Positions 50,401 through 50,668 of a DNA stretch of 50,668 bases are shown here, piece after piece; the first letter of the stretch is position 1, and each line of letters opens with the position of its first letter. The notes beneath the pieces were generated by a model. That model had not been told where the DNA came from and did not search any database. It saw only the letters and a program-made list of their open reading frames with translations. Location: positions 1 to 50,668 of the forward strand of contig JBBDWK010000005.1 of assembly GCA_040902885.1 (NCBI GenBank), written 5' to 3'. Source of the DNA: JBBDWK01 sp040902885. GTDB lineage: Bacteria > Acidobacteriota > Terriglobia > Bryobacterales > Bryobacteraceae. The position numbers and the translations under genes were made by a program.

Positions 50401-50668
50401 GAGGCGCAGGAATCGATTGACCGCAATGCGCCGCAGCAGGATGGCCAGGACCTGGCAGGCGCGCTGGCACAGGCGGAACAGTTGCGCCGGCAGATCGAAG
50501 AAATGACGCGCGGGCAACGCCCCGGCCAGAATGCTCAAGGACAGCGGGGCCAACAAGGGCAACAGGGACAAGGACAGCAGGGGCAACAAGGCCAAGGACA
50601 GCAAGGCCAGGGCGGACAGCAAGGCCAGGGCGGACAGCAAGGCCAGGGCGGACAGCAAGGCCAGGGCG
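47488..50668 (+). CDS. Large DUF4175-like membrane protein with Gln-rich coiled coil (3' end missing)
   Basis: At least 1060 codons are open to the window end without a stop. Three membrane helices (about 27-50, 58-80, 143-165) are followed by a beta-rich periplasmic part (to about 490), Gly runs near 492-498 and 627-633, and a long Gln/Glu/Arg-rich coiled coil. The last residues are GQGGQQ repeats (50605 onwards). The pattern fits DUF4175 and related proteins that close MoxR-DUF58-BatA clusters. The ATG overlaps the previous TGA (ATGA). The Gln/Gly tail looks disordered. Role unknown; scaffolding at the membrane is inference. Confidence 0.85.
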   Translation, partial: MNPLDLLTGYLGRLERRLQVLTLTRGAAAMAVCALLLTVVLVLIANYYAFSDPSVRWARVALFLALAVAAGAGLLAPLLRLNRRAAARRTEDQYPEFEQRLLTFAEQSESKPDDPFLELLASDTLEVARHTEPDHVAGRKWMVGFGSLAAGAVALLIWLGAAGPGFLGHGTALLWGGPPKGEFSPFYEIVVEPGDRTVRRRADQLITARLNGFQSPRVRVFAKYANASRWEETQMRPQSGGSNYEFLLAGVPESLEYYVEAAGVRSRTHKLTVVDLPSVKRIRVAYRFPSWTGMSEVVEDPGGDLRAVEGTIADLLVETDRPLSNGVVLLDDGTKIPIAGGKASVKIEKDGLYHIAGMDGGETVRLSSDYFIESRKDSLPTVRIRRPGRDAKVNPIEEVTVAIEGQDDFGLQSLTLHYSVNGSPEKTVPVLKSKSAKKADGSTTLYLEDFNLAPGDIVSMYASARDARNSVQTDMFFVEAQPFEREYSQSQMAGGGGGGGEQDQNQISARQKEIIAATWNQLKSGGKDKAAAGENAKFLADMQSKLRDQAKSLANRMRSRELSGTNQEFKSFAQDMEKAVEAMGPASDQLRGMKWQGALAPEQKALQHLLRAEATFRQIQVAFGSRGGGGGGGGSGRDLENLFDLELDTEKNQYETGQQQASADQRGREIDEALQKLEELARRQQELAAQQRKDQQSLQQRWQQEMLRREAEELQRKMEQLSRGQQGQQQQGQQQGQSGSSGESGQSSQSAQSQQQQQRQSQQQRLNQMGRQSENDRRLDEALQRLEQATRDMRNAGSQNGSPQSDAEARRAAERLAEARDLLSGLRQEQASGQVDELAQRAKQLAEDQEKFDQKIREAFGAQAQNPQARLGVQPGQSRQQTEQLAGEKERMLREYERLEREMQRAAREIAGSQRETSNRLRQALGEMQQDELGLRMRWSAEVIRRGMGAYAVMREAPVTRALNNLKDRLREAQESIDRNAPQQDGQDLAGALAQAEQLRRQIEEMTRGQRPGQNAQGQRGQQGQQGQGQQGQQGQGQQGQGGQQGQGGQQGQGGQQGQG
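50605..50668 (+). repeat. 18-base tandem repeat encoding GQGGQQ, cut by the window end
   Basis: Units at 50605-50622, 50623-50640 and 50641-50658 are identical (GGCCAGGGCGGACAGCAA), and 10 bases of a fourth follow. A shorter 15-base variant precedes them. Identical DNA, not only identical protein, points to recent slippage. The repeat probably explains why the sequence stops here. Confidence 0.9.

Noticed and set aside
48229..50658. Long minus-strand frames rich in Leu/Ala opposite the Gln-rich coiled coil
   Set aside because: Leu-rich reading is what CAG/CTG-type codons give on the opposite strand. The plus-strand frame is continuous from the ATG at 47488 with membrane helices and coupled start.
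49600..50668. CAG-rich direct repeats considered as a CRISPR array
   Set aside because: The units are contiguous, in frame with the protein and have no unique spacers.

Overview
This is a GC-rich bacterial window that looks like a metagenome-derived scaffold: ten Ns sit at 32645-32654 and the last gene runs off the end inside a tandem repeat. The gene content points to Acidobacteriota, probably the Bryobacterales/Solibacter side. Supporting signs are a carboxypeptidase-regulatory-type TonB receptor, c-type cytochrome/WD40/PPC/DUF1549-DUF1553 proteins, a Tat-exported Gfo/Idh/MocA oxidoreductase, a PEP-CTERM protein and many GTG/TTG starts. This placement is an inference from gene families, not from a marker phylogeny. 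I saw no tRNA, rRNA, CRISPR array, transposase or phage gene, and no gene-free stretch above 300 bases.

Layout. (1) 28-11433 is mostly envelope and periplasm: a redoxin/cytochrome/copper-monooxygenase-like fusion, a formylglycine-enzyme-like protein beside a Cys-type sulfatase, a large TonB receptor, a YVTN beta-propeller protein, and a tight operon of porin, soluble CuA cupredoxin and di-haem oxidoreductase. (2) 11523-15509 is the housekeeping translation block rplM-rpsI-rpsB-tsf-pyrH-frr, with a good promoter before rplM, a switch-like leader before rpsB and an imperfect palindrome before tsf. (3) 15527-20021 holds an oxidoreductase, a cation-efflux protein and the threonine-to-glycine pair tdh-kbl. 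(4) 20031-25936 is a three-gene minus-strand operon of secreted cytochrome-linked proteins. (5) 25993-33534 is a mixed run of secreted or lipid-anchored proteins, an SGNH hydrolase, two sugar-phosphate isomerase-like TIM barrels, a VOC protein, a CHRD/PEP-CTERM protein and a DCC protein. (6) 33573-36912 is a SulP anion transporter without a STAS domain, preceded by a strong hairpin and followed by two tandem-domain universal stress proteins. (7) 37225-50668 is a long co-directional cluster: DUF4159, membrane VWA/GATase-like protein, caspase-like protein lacking its cysteine, TPR/zinc-metallopeptidase, MoxR ATPase, DUF58, BatA/VWA protein and a large DUF4175-like coiled-coil membrane protein.

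The genes of region 7 overlap by GTGA, ATGA or TGATG at four junctions, so they are probably translated as one unit. MoxR ATPases usually act as chaperones on VWA-domain partners, and this cluster has three VWA-type proteins plus two peptidase-like proteins. It is the best candidate here for a poorly described system. A dispersed inverted repeat family (CCGCCGAGACGCCGAG type) occurs four times. One copy lies inside the start of the TPR/metallopeptidase gene and encodes most of its signal peptide.
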